A program made the position numbers and the translations under genes. A stretch of 56,080 nucleotides of DNA, from contig LFSN01000009.1 of assembly GCA_001513125.1 (NCBI GenBank), forward strand, positions 1-56,080, given 5' to 3'. The notes below the pieces were generated by a model, which was not told the DNA's origin, did no database searches, and saw nothing but the letters and a program-made list of their open reading frames with translations. Shown piece after piece: positions 25,966-35,149 of the stretch; positions within the stretch are counted from its first letter, which is position 1; the number at the start of each line of letters is the position of its first letter. This stretch comes from Clostridia bacterium DTU030. Lineage in GTDB: Bacteria; Bacillota; DTU030.

Positions 25966-27183
25966 GTGAAACTCCATGTCAAGATTCTCATTGGCTTTGT
26001 AGCCGGTATTGTGGCGGGAGCAGTGCTGGGACCCACGGCCAGTGTTGTGAAACCCCTGGGGGACCTTTTCCTGCGCCTGATTCGTATGATTATCGTTCCC
26101 CTGGTCTTTTCTTCCCTGGTGGTGGGCGTAGCCGGTGTTGGTGACGTGCGAAAGCTGGGCCGGATCGGGGGAAAAACCATCGTGTTTTTCCTGGTGACAA
26201 CGGCTATTGCCGTTATGATCGGGCTCCTATTAGGTAATGTTATTGCTCCTGGTGTTGGTCTTTCCTTACCCGTAGATGTAGAGGAGGTGGAAGCTAAAAC
26301 TGCACCGTCCATTATAGATACTCTCCTGGAAATAGTACCCAACAACCCCTTCGTTGCCTTTAGTGAGATGAACATGCTCCAAATCATTGCCTTTGCCTTA
26401 TTCGTTGGTATTGGCATTACCCTGGCCGGGAAGGTGGCCCAACCGGCCTATGACTTTATCAATGCTGTTGCGGAAACCATGTATAAGCTGGTGGCTTTGA
26501 TTATGGAGTTTGCTCCTTTGGGGGTTTTTGGCCTTATTGCCCACACCGTCGGCTCCCATGGCCTTGATGTGCTGTTGCCCCTTTTCAAGGTCATACTTGC
26601 CGTTTATCTGGGCTGCATCCTCCATGCCCTGCTGGTTTACTCAGGATCGGTGGCCCTTTTTTCTCCCATTGGCCCCTTGCGGTTTTTCCGGGCTACGATG
26701 CCTGCTACCCTGGTTGCCTTCAGCAGCTGCAGCAGTTCCGGCACCCTGCCCATTACGATGAAATCGGTGGAGGAACTGGGAGTTAGTAAAACAGTAAACA
26801 GTTTTGTTGTCCCCCTGGGAGCCACTATCAATATGGACGGAACCGCCCTTTACCAGGGGGTCTGTGCCCTCTTCATCGCCCAGGCCTACGGTCTGGAGCT
26901 GACTATTGCCCAGCAACTTGCCATCGTCCTCACCGCTACCTTGGCCTCCATCGGCACTGCCGGGGTGCCGGGAGCCGGTCTGGTCATGCTCACCATGGTA
27001 TTGACGTCGGTTAACCTGCCCCTGGAGGGTTTGGTCCTCGTGGCCGGCATCGACCGGATTTTGGATATGGCCCGGACCGCCATTAACATTACCGGGGATG
27101 CAGCGGCGGCTGTTGTGGTGGCGGCAACTGAAGGAGAACTAGCTTACACCAAGGTCGACAAGGCCGTTACACCTCCAGTGTAA
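25966..27183 (+). CDS. dicarboxylate/amino acid:cation symporter (DAACS/GltP family)
   Basis: Membrane carrier that takes up C4-dicarboxylates, glutamate or aspartate with Na+ or H+. The 405-residue protein has the family core: LIRMIIVPLVFSSLV, the serine-rich hairpin SSCSSSGTLPITM, the NMDGTALYQG motif in TM7, the second hairpin SIGTAGVPGAG and the TM8 substrate-binding segment DRILDMARTAINITGD. The arginine in DMARTAIN favours an acidic substrate. GTG 25966 follows GAGGAGGTTAAGAG. It interrupts the rpmB-yloU-yloV order found in Bacillus and has its own promoter and terminator, so it is an insertion into the cluster. Exact substrate unknown. Confidence 0.9.
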   Translation: MKLHVKILIGFVAGIVAGAVLGPTASVVKPLGDLFLRLIRMIIVPLVFSSLVVGVAGVGDVRKLGRIGGKTIVFFLVTTAIAVMIGLLLGNVIAPGVGLSLPVDVEEVEAKTAPSIIDTLLEIVPNNPFVAFSEMNMLQIIAFALFVGIGITLAGKVAQPAYDFINAVAETMYKLVALIMEFAPLGVFGLIAHTVGSHGLDVLLPLFKVILAVYLGCILHALLVYSGSVALFSPIGPLRFFRATMPATLVAFSSCSSSGTLPITMKSVEELGVSKTVNSFVVPLGATINMDGTALYQGVCALFIAQAYGLELTIAQQLAIVLTATLASIGTAGVPGAGLVMLTMVLTSVNLPLEGLVLVAGIDRILDMARTAINITGDAAAAVVVAATEGELAYTKVDKAVTPPV

Positions 27184-27323
27184 TATTCTTTGCAGTAGAT
27201 GCTGTCCTTGATTTCCATTTCCCTGGTCATGTTGACACAGGAATTGGCTTTAAAAGGTAAGTATCTGTTAGGGTTGTTTATCTGCTAAAAAGAAGGAGTT
27301 CAGAAGAAGTAAGAAGAATTACC

Positions 27324-27349
27324 AAAGGGGGGTTTACCCCTCTTTTTTT
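27324..27349 (+). terminator. terminator after the symporter gene
   Basis: AAAGGGGGG pairs with CCCCTCTTT around a GTTTA loop (27324-27344), followed by a run of Ts ending at 27349. Confidence 0.75.
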
Positions 27350-27444
27350 GTGCCTTATCCCCTGGGTTTATTTTTCGCCCCCTTTGAGGGATAATGTAAT
27401 GTAGTCCTTTCTATTGTGTTATCCTGGAAAAGGTGGCCAGAAAC

Positions 27445-27473
27445 CTGGTGATAATAGGGAAACATGTTATAAT
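27445..27473 (+). promoter_or_regulatory. extended -10 promoter for yloU-fakA
   Basis: A perfect TATAAT (27468-27473) preceded by TGT, the extended -10 form. The -35 hexamer CTGGTG (27445-27450, 17 bp spacing) is poor. Confidence 0.6.
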
Positions 27474-27570
27474 TTAAAGAAGGGTTTTCAGGTGTAGGGA
27501 AGAAATAAGAAGCATACTTTCCTAACGAGGAGGTAGGTCTGTGGCGAATAGTAAGAGGGAGGGGCTCAAT

Positions 27571-27942
27571 ATGGGCAATGAAGTCCAGACCAAATATGGC
27601 CAGATTATTATTTCCGAGGAGGTCCTGGCCACCATTGCCGGTATGGCGGCTATAGAGTGCTACGGCCTGGTGGGCATGGCCGCACGGAATATTAAAGATG
27701 GTTTGGTTGAACTGTTGGGTAAGGAGAATATAAGTCGGGGCGTTGAAGTGACGGTCAGGGAAAAGGATATCTGTGTGGATCTGCACATCATTGTCGGTTA
27801 TGGGGTGAAAATATCGGAAGTAGCCCATAATGTGATGGAGAAGGTCAAATACAGTATAGAGAAAATAACCGGACTTACGGTTGCCTGCGTGAATATAACA
27901 GTCCAGGGGGTCAAGGTAAGCAAAGAGGAGCCGAGGAGGTAA
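27571..27942 (+). CDS. Asp23/Gls24 family envelope protein (YloU-like)
   Basis: Small alkaline-shock family protein; homologs associate with the membrane or cell envelope and respond to stress. The 123-residue product has the family opening VQTKYGQIIISEEVLATIAGMAA (quoted in two parts: VQTKYGQIIIS, EEVLATIAGMAA) and the middle VDLHIIVGYGVKISEVAHN. ATG 27571 gives the usual N terminus and has GGGAGGGG 7 nt upstream; GTG 27541, with GAGGAGG before it, would add ten residues that are mostly ribosome-binding-site sequence. It directly precedes fakA, the pairing yloU-yloV of B. subtilis, suggesting a shared role near the membrane. Confidence 0.9.
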   Translation: MGNEVQTKYGQIIISEEVLATIAGMAAIECYGLVGMAARNIKDGLVELLGKENISRGVEVTVREKDICVDLHIIVGYGVKISEVAHNVMEKVKYSIEKITGLTVACVNITVQGVKVSKEEPRR

Positions 27943-27946
27943 AACA

Positions 27947-29593
27947 ATGCAGCTTCAATTCTTGGAAGGACAACATCTGCGGCAGATGTTGCTTGCCGGC
28001 GCTGCCCTATTACAAGAAAGGAAAGAGGAAATAAACTCCCTCAATGTTTTTCCCGTTCCCGATGGCGATACGGGTACCAATATGAGTCTTACCGTGACTG
28101 CTGCCGTGAGGGAGGTAGAAATGGCTGCAGGTGACCTGGGCAGTATTGCTGGCGCCCTGGCCAATGGCTCCCTCATGGGGGCCAGGGGAAACTCCGGGGT
28201 GATCCTGTCCCAGTTGTTTCGGGGCTTTGCTGCCGGATTAGAAGGTAAGGTAGAGGCCAGCCCCATGGAATTTGCCCTTGCCCTCCAGGAGGGTGTGAAG
28301 ACAGCCTATCGCGGGGTTATGAAACCCGTCGAGGGGACTATTTTAACCGTAGCCAAGGAAGGAGCCAGGGCAGCCCTGCAGGCCGCCCGGCGGGGCGAAG
28401 ATATACTGGGTGTGCTGGAAAGTGCCATCGGGCAGGCTGAGATAACCTTGAACCGGACACCGGAAATACTGCCTGTCTTGAAAGAGGCGGGGGTAGTGGA
28501 TGCAGGGGGCAAGGGTCTCCTCTGCATTATGCAGGGGGCCCTGCTGGGACTGAAGGGCGAGGACCTGGCTGCCCTTTCCCAGCCCGCCGAAGTCCTGCGC
28601 CCGGTGCAGGAAGGGGTTGGGGAAGAGCCGGCAGCTTTAACCTATCAGTATTGCACCGAGTTTATCATCAAGGGGCATGGCCTCGACATAGAGAAAATCC
28701 GCCTGCGGCTCAGCGACCTGGGCGACAGCCTGATTGCCGTGGGGACGGGAGAAGTGATTAAGGTTCATATTCATACCAATCACCCGGGCCAGGCTCTGGA
28801 AATTGGCCTGGAGCAGGGTACCCTCCATGACGTAAAGATTGATAATATGGCGGAACAACACCGGGAAGTCCTTGCTGCTAATCCACCGGAAGCCGCCGGG
28901 CCTGGCATTGCCGATAGCGATGAGGTTCAGGCAGAAGTGGGTACTGGTGTAATTGCCGTAGCCCTGGGAGAGGGAATTACTGCCATCCTTGAGAGTTTGG
29001 GTGTGGAAAGGGTTATTGACGGGGGGCAGACCATGAATCCCAGCACCGAAGAGCTGGTGCGGAGCATTGAAAACAGCCGCTATAATAAAGTAATCCTTTT
29101 ACCCAACAACAAAAATGTGATCCTGGCCGCCCAGCAGGCCCGGGATCTTACCAAAAAGGAGGTACTGGTGGTACCATCCAAAAGCATCCCCCAGGGCATT
29201 GCCGCCCTATTGGCCTTTGACCCGGAGGCGGATCTGGAGACCAATGGCCAGGAGATGACCGCGGCCATAGAGGAAGTCAAGACCGGAGAGGTGACCTACG
29301 CTGTCCGGGATTCCAGTTTTAATGGACAAAAAATCCAGGCGGGGGATATCCTGGGTCTAATCGATGGAGAGCTTTCTGTCCTGGGGCAGGAGCCGGAGGA
29401 AGTGGTGCTGAAACTCCTTGAACAATTGGTTGAGGATGACGGCGAGATACTCACCATCTATTATGGGGAAGGGGTCAGCAGTGCCGCTGCCCAGGAGCTG
29501 GCAGCCCGGGTCAGTGACGCCTATCCCCAGTGTGAGGTGGAGGTCTATGAAGGAGGACAGCCCTTGTACTACTATATTGTGGCGGTGGAATAG
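27947..29593 (+). CDS. fakA: fatty acid kinase catalytic subunit FakA (DAK phosphatase/YloV)
   Basis: ATP-dependent kinase that phosphorylates fatty acids held by FakB, making acyl-phosphate for PlsY in phospholipid synthesis. The 548-residue protein has an N-terminal DhaL-type nucleotide-binding domain (about 10-205) with NVFPVPDGDTGTNM, GARGNSGVILSQ and VVDAGGKGLL, a central region with VKVHIHTN-like sequence (IKVHIHTNHPGQAL), and a C-terminal FakA-specific domain. ATG 27947 starts 4 nt after the Asp23-like gene. A DegV/FakB gene follows 23 bp later, so substrate carrier and kinase are encoded together. Confidence 0.93.
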   Translation: MQLQFLEGQHLRQMLLAGAALLQERKEEINSLNVFPVPDGDTGTNMSLTVTAAVREVEMAAGDLGSIAGALANGSLMGARGNSGVILSQLFRGFAAGLEGKVEASPMEFALALQEGVKTAYRGVMKPVEGTILTVAKEGARAALQAARRGEDILGVLESAIGQAEITLNRTPEILPVLKEAGVVDAGGKGLLCIMQGALLGLKGEDLAALSQPAEVLRPVQEGVGEEPAALTYQYCTEFIIKGHGLDIEKIRLRLSDLGDSLIAVGTGEVIKVHIHTNHPGQALEIGLEQGTLHDVKIDNMAEQHREVLAANPPEAAGPGIADSDEVQAEVGTGVIAVALGEGITAILESLGVERVIDGGQTMNPSTEELVRSIENSRYNKVILLPNNKNVILAAQQARDLTKKEVLVVPSKSIPQGIAALLAFDPEADLETNGQEMTAAIEEVKTGEVTYAVRDSSFNGQKIQAGDILGLIDGELSVLGQEPEEVVLKLLEQLVEDDGEILTIYYGEGVSSAAAQELAARVSDAYPQCEVEVYEGGQPLYYYIVAVE

Positions 29594-29616
29594 GTTCCGA
29601 GGGGGAGGTGTAAGAA

Positions 29617-30462
29617 ATGACCATCGGGATTGTGTGTGACAGCACTGCCGACCTGCCGGAGGACCTGGTAAAGGAATACGGCATCCATATTGTCCCGCTG
29701 AAGGTCCATTTTGGCCAGGAGGAATACCGGGATGGGGTGGATATTACTGCCGGTGAATTCTACCAAAAGCTCCAGGCCAGTGCCGTACTGCCGACGACGT
29801 CCCAACCTTCACCGGGTGAGTTTGTCGAGACTTACCGGAAGCTTCTGGAGCAGGGGATTGATTCTATAATTTCCATCCATATCTCTGCCCACTTGAGTGG
29901 CACCCATCACTCGGCAGAGGTGGCCAAATCTATGCTGCCGGAAGCTGATATCGAGGTCATCGATTCTTGGCAGGCTTCCACGGTCCTGGGTGTCCTGGTC
30001 TTAGAGGCGGCCCGGGCGGCGCAGGCCGGGAAGTCTAAGGCAGAAATAGTGGACCTGGTCAACAGGCTGAAGGAAAGGATCAGGGTCTTCTTTATGGTGG
30101 ATACCCTGGAGTATTTGCAAAAGGGAGGGCGGATTGGTAAAGCCCAGGCTTTCCTGGGTTCCATGCTCAATATAAAGCCCATCCTGACCCTGGAGCAGGG
30201 CATTATTGTCCCGGCGGCCAAGGCCCGGGGACGGGCCAAGGGCATGGAACAGCTCCTGACAAAAATGGAAGCCGCCATCGGAACGGGCAGGCAGAGGATA
30301 ATGGCCATGATGCATGCTGCCAATCCTGAAGGGATGGCAGAACTTGAAAAGAAGGCCAGGGAAAGGTGGCAGCCCCAGGAGATTATCATCTCCACTGTTG
30401 GACCAGTGATTGGAACCCACGTTGGCCCCGGCACCCTGGCCCTCATCGGCATCAGCCCCTGA
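29617..30462 (+). CDS. fakB: DegV family fatty-acid binding protein (FakB)
   Basis: Binds a fatty acid and presents it to FakA for phosphorylation. The 281-residue protein has the DegV N terminus IGIVCDSTADLPEDL, the TSQPSPGEF loop, ISAHLSGTHHSA, and the C-terminal GPVIGTHVGPGTLAL. These contain the conserved serine/threonine, arginine and histidine residues that line the fatty-acid carboxylate site. Immediately downstream of fakA, which supports the FakB role over an undefined DegV protein. Chain specificity cannot be told from sequence. A terminator follows 40 bp after the stop. Confidence 0.9.
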   Translation: MTIGIVCDSTADLPEDLVKEYGIHIVPLKVHFGQEEYRDGVDITAGEFYQKLQASAVLPTTSQPSPGEFVETYRKLLEQGIDSIISIHISAHLSGTHHSAEVAKSMLPEADIEVIDSWQASTVLGVLVLEAARAAQAGKSKAEIVDLVNRLKERIRVFFMVDTLEYLQKGGRIGKAQAFLGSMLNIKPILTLEQGIIVPAAKARGRAKGMEQLLTKMEAAIGTGRQRIMAMMHAANPEGMAELEKKARERWQPQEIIISTVGPVIGTHVGPGTLALIGISP

Positions 30463-30501
30463 GCCTGATTAAAAAGGGGCGAAAGTAGGTGGCGGAAATT
30501 A

Positions 30502-30527
30502 CAGGTGCAAATTAGCGCCTGTTTTTT
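30502..30527 (+). terminator. terminator after fakA-fakB
   Basis: CAGGTGC (30502-30508) pairs with GCGCCTG (30515-30521), one G-U, loop AAATTA, then six Ts. Confidence 0.85.
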
Positions 30528-30624
30528 CTGGCATCACCCTGTACAGTCTGGCTGCTGCAGGAGCCGGCGACGTGCTGCCCCCTGGCAGGGGTATTAGCGA
30601 GGGATGTTTTCTGGGAGTGATACT

Positions 30625-32685
30625 ATGCAGGGCAGGGTTGGACTAAATAGCAGCATTCAGGAATTGCCGGGGATAGGACCCAGCCGGGCCCGACTCTTCG
30701 GGCGGCTGGGAATCAAAACCGTGGGGGAATTGTTGTTCTGGTTCCCCAGGCAGTGGGAAGACCGGAGTGAATGCCAGCCGGTGGCAGGGGTCAAACCCGG
30801 CAGCCGGGTAACGGTGCGGGGCAGATTGGGGAGGGTGGAGGAGATAAGGCCCCGCCGGGGTCTTACCATTACCAAGTTTGAGCTAACCGACGGGACGGGG
30901 AGCCTGGCCCTGGTTTTTTTTAATCAACCCTACCGGAAGGGACAGCTGCGCCGGGGACAGGAAGTAATGGCCACCGGTAAGGTGGAGATGCGCTATGGAG
31001 AGCTGCAGATGAACAGTCCCGAGGTTGAAACCGTGGCCCGGCAAAAGGGCCTGCACAGCGGCCGGATTGTACCCATTTATCCCGCCACTGAAGGTTTAAC
31101 TTCCCGCCTGCTCCGCTATGCGGTCTTCACAGCCCTGAAGGCCTGTGGCGCCGACCTGGAGGAAATAATACCGGCAGAAATCCGGGAACGGCAGGGGCTT
31201 CTTCCCCGGGCGGTGGCAATAAGGGAGATGCACTTTCCTACCGGCTGGGAGCAGGTGCAGAGGGCCCGCCGCAGCCTGGCCTTCGAGGAACTCCTTTTAC
31301 TCCAATTGGGCCTCCTGTATGACCGGGAAGAGGGGGAAGGGATTGCCCACGGCCCCGATGGGGAATTGGTGGCCAGCTTCCTCGCCCAGCTTCCCTTTAC
31401 CCTAACGGGAGCCCAGAAAAGGGCCCTGGCGGAAATCGCCAGGGATATGGAAGGGAAAAGACCCATGGACAGGCTCCTTCAGGGGGATGTGGGCTCGGGT
31501 AAGACAGTCGTTGCCGCCTATGCCCTGGTAAAGACGGTTGAAAACGGCTATCAGGGTGTGGTGATGGTACCGACGGAGATCCTGGCAGAGCAGCATTACC
31601 TGAACCTCAGCCGCTTATTAAAGCCTATAGGAATAGAGGTTGCTCTGTTGACGGGGTCTATGACCGGTAAGGAAAGGGAAATGGTGCTCCAAAGGATCGA
31701 GGGGGGAGGGGCCCGGGTGGTGGTTGGCACCCATGCCGTTATCCAGGAAGGGGTGGACTTTGCCAGGCTGGGTCTGGTGGTCATTGACGAGCAGCACCGT
31801 TTCGGGGTCTCCCAGCGCTCCACCCTGTTAAAGAAAGGGGAAGCCTGCGATCTATTGGTTATGACGGCCACTCCCATCCCCCGCACCCTGGCCCTGGTAT
31901 TCTATTCGGACCTGGATATCACCGTCCTGGACGAGGTGCCGCCGGGCCGAAAACCGGTGGAAACCTATTGGGTCAGTGAAAAAATAGCCACCAGGGTCTA
32001 TGCCTTCCTGCGCCGGCAAGTGGGGGAAGGCCGTCAGGCCTATATTGTCTGCCCCTTGGTGGAAGAATCAGACAAGCTCGAGGTCCAGGCGGCCACGGAA
32101 CTGGCCTCCTACTTGCAGGAGAAGGTTTTTCCCGATCTTAAGCTGGGCCTCCTCCACGGCCGCCTGCCCCTGGAAGAGAAGGAAAGGGTGATGGAGGAGT
32201 TTCGCCGGGGGGAAATTGATATTTTAGTGGCAACGACGGTGATCGAAGTAGGGGTAGACGTCCCCAATGCATCGGTCATGGTGATTCAAAATGCCGAAAG
32301 GTTCGGCCTCGCCCAGCTGCATCAGCTGCGGGGCAGGGTGGGACGGGGAGAATACCAGTCCTACTGCATTCTGATTGGTACTCCCACCACTGAAGAGGGG
32401 AGGCAGCGCCTGCAGGTGATGACGGAAGTCACTGACGGCTTTCGCCTGGCCGAAGCCGATTTAAAGATGCGGGGTCCCGGCGAGTTTTTCGGCACAAGAC
32501 AGAGTGGTTTTCCGGAATTAAAGGTGGCAGACCTGATGGAGGACATCGGCCTCATCCCCCAGGCCCGCCGGGAGGCCTTGCAGATTTTAAGCCGGGACCC
32601 CCACCTTACTGATCCGGCCCATACCGCCCTGAGGCATGCCCTGGAGGGACTCTTTGGTCAAAACTGGTGGGAACGAAGGGCCTAG
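30625..32685 (+). CDS. recG: ATP-dependent DNA helicase RecG
   Basis: Double-stranded DNA translocase that reverses stalled replication forks and processes recombination intermediates. The 686-residue protein has the N-terminal wedge/OB domain (LPGIGPSRARLFGRLGI, VTVRGRLG), helicase motif I GDVGSGKTVVA, the DEQHRFG box, MTATPIPRTLAL and the C-terminal motif VI region QLRGRVGRG with the TRG-type LRMRGPGE-like KMRGPGEFFGTRQSG. ATG 30625 is chosen for its GGGAG at 7 nt; ATG 30604 seven codons upstream has a poorly spaced GAGGG. In B. subtilis recG lies between the yloV region and plsX, as here. Confidence 0.95.
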   Translation: MQGRVGLNSSIQELPGIGPSRARLFGRLGIKTVGELLFWFPRQWEDRSECQPVAGVKPGSRVTVRGRLGRVEEIRPRRGLTITKFELTDGTGSLALVFFNQPYRKGQLRRGQEVMATGKVEMRYGELQMNSPEVETVARQKGLHSGRIVPIYPATEGLTSRLLRYAVFTALKACGADLEEIIPAEIRERQGLLPRAVAIREMHFPTGWEQVQRARRSLAFEELLLLQLGLLYDREEGEGIAHGPDGELVASFLAQLPFTLTGAQKRALAEIARDMEGKRPMDRLLQGDVGSGKTVVAAYALVKTVENGYQGVVMVPTEILAEQHYLNLSRLLKPIGIEVALLTGSMTGKEREMVLQRIEGGGARVVVGTHAVIQEGVDFARLGLVVIDEQHRFGVSQRSTLLKKGEACDLLVMTATPIPRTLALVFYSDLDITVLDEVPPGRKPVETYWVSEKIATRVYAFLRRQVGEGRQAYIVCPLVEESDKLEVQAATELASYLQEKVFPDLKLGLLHGRLPLEEKERVMEEFRRGEIDILVATTVIEVGVDVPNASVMVIQNAERFGLAQLHQLRGRVGRGEYQSYCILIGTPTTEEGRQRLQVMTEVTDGFRLAEADLKMRGPGEFFGTRQSGFPELKVADLMEDIGLIPQARREALQILSRDPHLTDPAHTALRHALEGLFGQNWWERRA

Positions 32686-32708
32686 ATCTATTTCAAGGAA
32701 GCCGGGGC

Positions 32709-33692
32709 CTATTGTAGATAACGATACAGGTCTTCTTCTTTCACGGCTGGATGCAGGGCCACATTGAGGGCTCCCGCCAGCACCCGGGAGATGTTGAGAA
32801 TGAGGGAGTCTATTTCCTTGGGGGTTACGTGGAGATCCCCCATCTCCGAGCCCAGGACAGCCCTGATCATCTGCCGCTTATCGGCTTCCCCCAGCCGGCC
32901 CATGATGCCCAGGTCCAGCTCACCCTTCATTTGCCCCAGGAGGGTTTCAATAACATCATAGGCAATATTGCTGGCATGGACAACGGTAGGGACGCCGAGG
33001 GCAATTACCGGCACCCCCATGGTTTCACGAGTAATCCCCATTCGTTTGTTGCCTATCCCTGAACCGGGATTAATGCCGTTGTCTGCCAGCTGGATGGTGG
33101 TACACACCCGATCGACACTGCGGGCAGCCAGGGAATCGATGGCAATAATTAAATCGGGTTTGACATTCTGCACAATACCCTTGACGATCTCCCCCGTCTC
33201 AATACCCGTTAAGCCCAACACCCCGGGTGCCAGGGCACAGACTATGCGCAGGCCTTCTGAGAGCTCCTCCGGGGCATACTGGGCGACGTGCCTGGTAACC
33301 AGCAATTCATCGATGACCCTGGGACCCAGGGCATCGGGGGTGGCATGCCAGTTTCCCAGGCCAACTACGAGAATGGTGGCCTCGGGAGGCAGATTGGCCA
33401 GTTTTTCCAATTCCCGGGCCAGGAGCTTGCCAATTTCCTCCTGGGCAACCCGGCTGGCCTGGCGCAGGTACGGGGATTCAATGGTAATATAATTGCCCGG
33501 GGGTTTTCCCATGGCCTGGGCTCCCTCGGGGGAAGTAATCTTTACCCAAGATACCCTGGCGTATTCGTTTTCGTCATCTTCTACCGTTACCCCGGGTACA
33601 GGATAGCCCTGTTGGGTTAGGAACTGCCTGGCCTCGACGGCCAGGTCTGTCCTGATGGTGGCCCTGTCAGCAAAGGACGGTTTCCCTGCCAT
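32709..33692 (-). CDS. gpr: germination protease GPR
   Basis: Spore-specific aspartic-type protease made as a zymogen in the forespore; it degrades small acid-soluble proteins on germination. The 327 residues include RTDLAVEA near the N terminus, whose surroundings hold the autoprocessing site, VGLGNWHATPDALGP, APGVLGLTGIETGEI, IAIDSLAARS and NPGSGIGNKR, all typical. ATG 33692 has AAGGAGGTACC upstream; the 15 extra codons of the open frame are leader. It is encoded against the flow between recG and rsmD, which are usually adjacent. A sigma-G promoter is expected; none is obvious. Confidence 0.95.
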   Translation of the reverse strand: MAGKPSFADRATIRTDLAVEARQFLTQQGYPVPGVTVEDDENEYARVSWVKITSPEGAQAMGKPPGNYITIESPYLRQASRVAQEEIGKLLARELEKLANLPPEATILVVGLGNWHATPDALGPRVIDELLVTRHVAQYAPEELSEGLRIVCALAPGVLGLTGIETGEIVKGIVQNVKPDLIIAIDSLAARSVDRVCTTIQLADNGINPGSGIGNKRMGITRETMGVPVIALGVPTVVHASNIAYDVIETLLGQMKGELDLGIMGRLGEADKRQMIRAVLGSEMGDLHVTPKEIDSLILNISRVLAGALNVALHPAVKEEDLYRYLQ

Positions 33693-34046
33693 GGTTGGTA
33701 CCTCCTTATGGTTGTTTTCTCTCCTTAGTCTTTCCACCGGAAGGAGAATTAGTTCCCCCTTGCAAAAAACTACGTTGTCGGACAGGGGAAAAGATATGGC
33801 GGCCTGGAAACCAGGCCGCCACTGGGAGAGGAGAAACCGGAGGAAGAGCTTATGGGGGAGGACTGAATTCTTGCTTCATATTAATGGTGGTTTTATCCTT
33901 ATTATTGACCGCGGGAACAAATATATACAGCAATTTAATGGTAATTTATACCAATAACCATAACACCTTTTCTTATCCTTCCTCGCTTTTTCGCAGGAAT
34001 TGTGGTAAAATTAAACATAATAATGGCATACAATGGAGGGTTGGGG
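33693..34046. other. 354-bp intergenic region between gpr and rsmD
   Basis: No gene is supported. It holds a perfect 10-bp GC-rich hairpin (33798-33820) and an extended -10 element (TGGTAAAAT, 34003-34011) upstream of rsmD without a clear -35. Two overlapping + frames give short hydrophobic or basic peptides, but they lack ribosome binding sites. Confidence 0.55.
33798..33820. terminator. strong hairpin upstream of gpr
   Basis: GGCGGCCTGG (33798-33807) pairs perfectly with CCAGGCCGCC (33811-33820), loop AAA. On the - strand it is followed by ATATCTTTTCC, on the + strand by ACTGGG. The T-tract is poor either way. It may insulate the divergent genes. Confidence 0.4.
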
Positions 34047-34616
34047 TTGCGTGTTATCGGGGGCTCAGCCCGGGGGCGTATTTTGCGCCAGCCCCGGGGA
34101 ACCAAGATCAGGCCGACTTCGGATCGGGTGAAGGAAGCCCTTTTTAATATCCTGGCGGGAAAAATAGAGGATGCCATTGTCCTGGATCTCTTTGCAGGGA
34201 CAGGGGCACTGGGGATCGAAGCCTTGAGCAGGGGGGCAAGCCGGGCTGTATTTGTCGATCGCCAGCGGGACAGTATCATTTTAGTTAGACGCAATCTTCT
34301 TCTCACGGGTTTGTTACCCTCTGCCGAACTCTACCGGCAGGATGCTGGCGCGGCCCTCTCCCTGTTCCAGCGCCAGGGGAGGTCCTTTGATCTGGTATTT
34401 ATCGATCCTCCCTATGGAGAGGGGATGACCCTGTCTATTTTACGTAAGTTGGCCCAAAGTGGGGTGCTTTCCTCAGGAGGTGTTGTGGCTGTAGAACATT
34501 CTCGTAAGGAAGATTTACCCGGGAGGATTGCCAACCTTCAGCTCTGGCGGCAGCGACGCTATGGTGATACAGTCCTGACCTTTTACAGCAGGGAAGAAGA
34601 GAGTAATCCTTTATAG
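34047..34616 (+). CDS. rsmD: 16S rRNA (guanine-966-N2)-methyltransferase
   Basis: SAM-dependent methylation of G966 in 16S rRNA. The 189-residue protein starts with the family pattern [13 protein letters not shown], followed by [15 protein letters not shown], the SAM-binding [19 protein letters not shown] and the catalytic DPPYGEG. TTG 34047 lies 6 nt after GGAGGG and gives the usual N terminus; GTG 34002 and ATG 34023 in the same frame lack that spacing. It ends 8 bp before coaD, the standard rsmD-coaD pair (ylbH-coaD in B. subtilis). Confidence 0.94.
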   Translation: MRVIGGSARGRILRQPRGTKIRPTSDRVKEALFNILAGKIEDAIVLDLFAGTGALGIEALSRGASRAVFVDRQRDSIILVRRNLLLTGLLPSAELYRQDAGAALSLFQRQGRSFDLVFIDPPYGEGMTLSILRKLAQSGVLSSGGVVAVEHSRKEDLPGRIANLQLWRQRRYGDTVLTFYSREEESNPL

Positions 34617-34624
34617 GAGGGGTT

Positions 34625-35110
34625 GTGGTGCTGATTGCCGTTTATCCAGGTAGTTTTGACCCGGTAACCAATGGACACATGGATATCATTGAGCGGGCCA
34701 GTGGTATCTTCAAGCATTTATTAATAGCGGTGGGAAAACATGCGGGAAAGGATCCCCTCTTTACAACGGAGGAAAGGGTGGAGATGCTGAGGGAGGCTAC
34801 AAAACACCTTCCCAACGTTGAAGTGGATTGGTTTGACGGCCTGTTGAGCGATTATGTGAAGAGGAAGGGGGCCAAGATAATTGTACGGGGGCTGCGGGCG
34901 GTATCGGATTTTGATTATGAATTGCAGATGGCTTTGACCCTCAAAAAACTGGCCCCCAATGTGGAGACTGTTTTTATGATGACCAACAGCAAGTATATCT
35001 ATCTCAGTTCGAGTATTATAAAGGAAATAGCCGGCTATGGTGGCTGCATTCAGGGTCTGGTCCCCGACAATGTGGAAGCCGCCCTCCGGCGTAAATTTAA
35101 GCGGGGGTAA
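34625..35110 (+). CDS. coaD: phosphopantetheine adenylyltransferase
   Basis: Transfers AMP to 4'-phosphopantetheine, giving dephospho-CoA. The 161-residue nucleotidyltransferase has [16 protein letters not shown] with the TNGH motif, [13 protein letters not shown] and the C-terminal [11 protein letters not shown] (ISSS-type signature). GTG 34625 follows AGGAGGGGTT. It completes the CoA pathway together with coaBC upstream in this window. Confidence 0.96.
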   Translation: MVLIAVYPGSFDPVTNGHMDIIERASGIFKHLLIAVGKHAGKDPLFTTEERVEMLREATKHLPNVEVDWFDGLLSDYVKRKGAKIIVRGLRAVSDFDYELQMALTLKKLAPNVETVFMMTNSKYIYLSSSIIKEIAGYGGCIQGLVPDNVEAALRRKFKRG

Positions 35111-35149
35111 AGGGCCAGCAAAATAGTTATTCGGGAAGGGGAGGGCCGC

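Larger units (their letters stand above)
27184..27540 (+). other. 357-bp intergenic region: terminator then promoter
   Basis: No gene is supported. A TTGACA at 27232-27237 lacks a good -10 partner. The terminator at 27324 and the extended -10 promoter at 27445 are listed separately. A short - strand frame at about 27355-27828 overlaps the real Asp23-like gene and is a shadow. Confidence 0.6.

Noticed and set aside
33655-34046. Short + strand frames between gpr and rsmD, one with a hydrophobic segment
   Set aside because: One starts within antisense gpr, the other runs on into rsmD in the wrong frame; neither has a ribosome binding site near a start codon.
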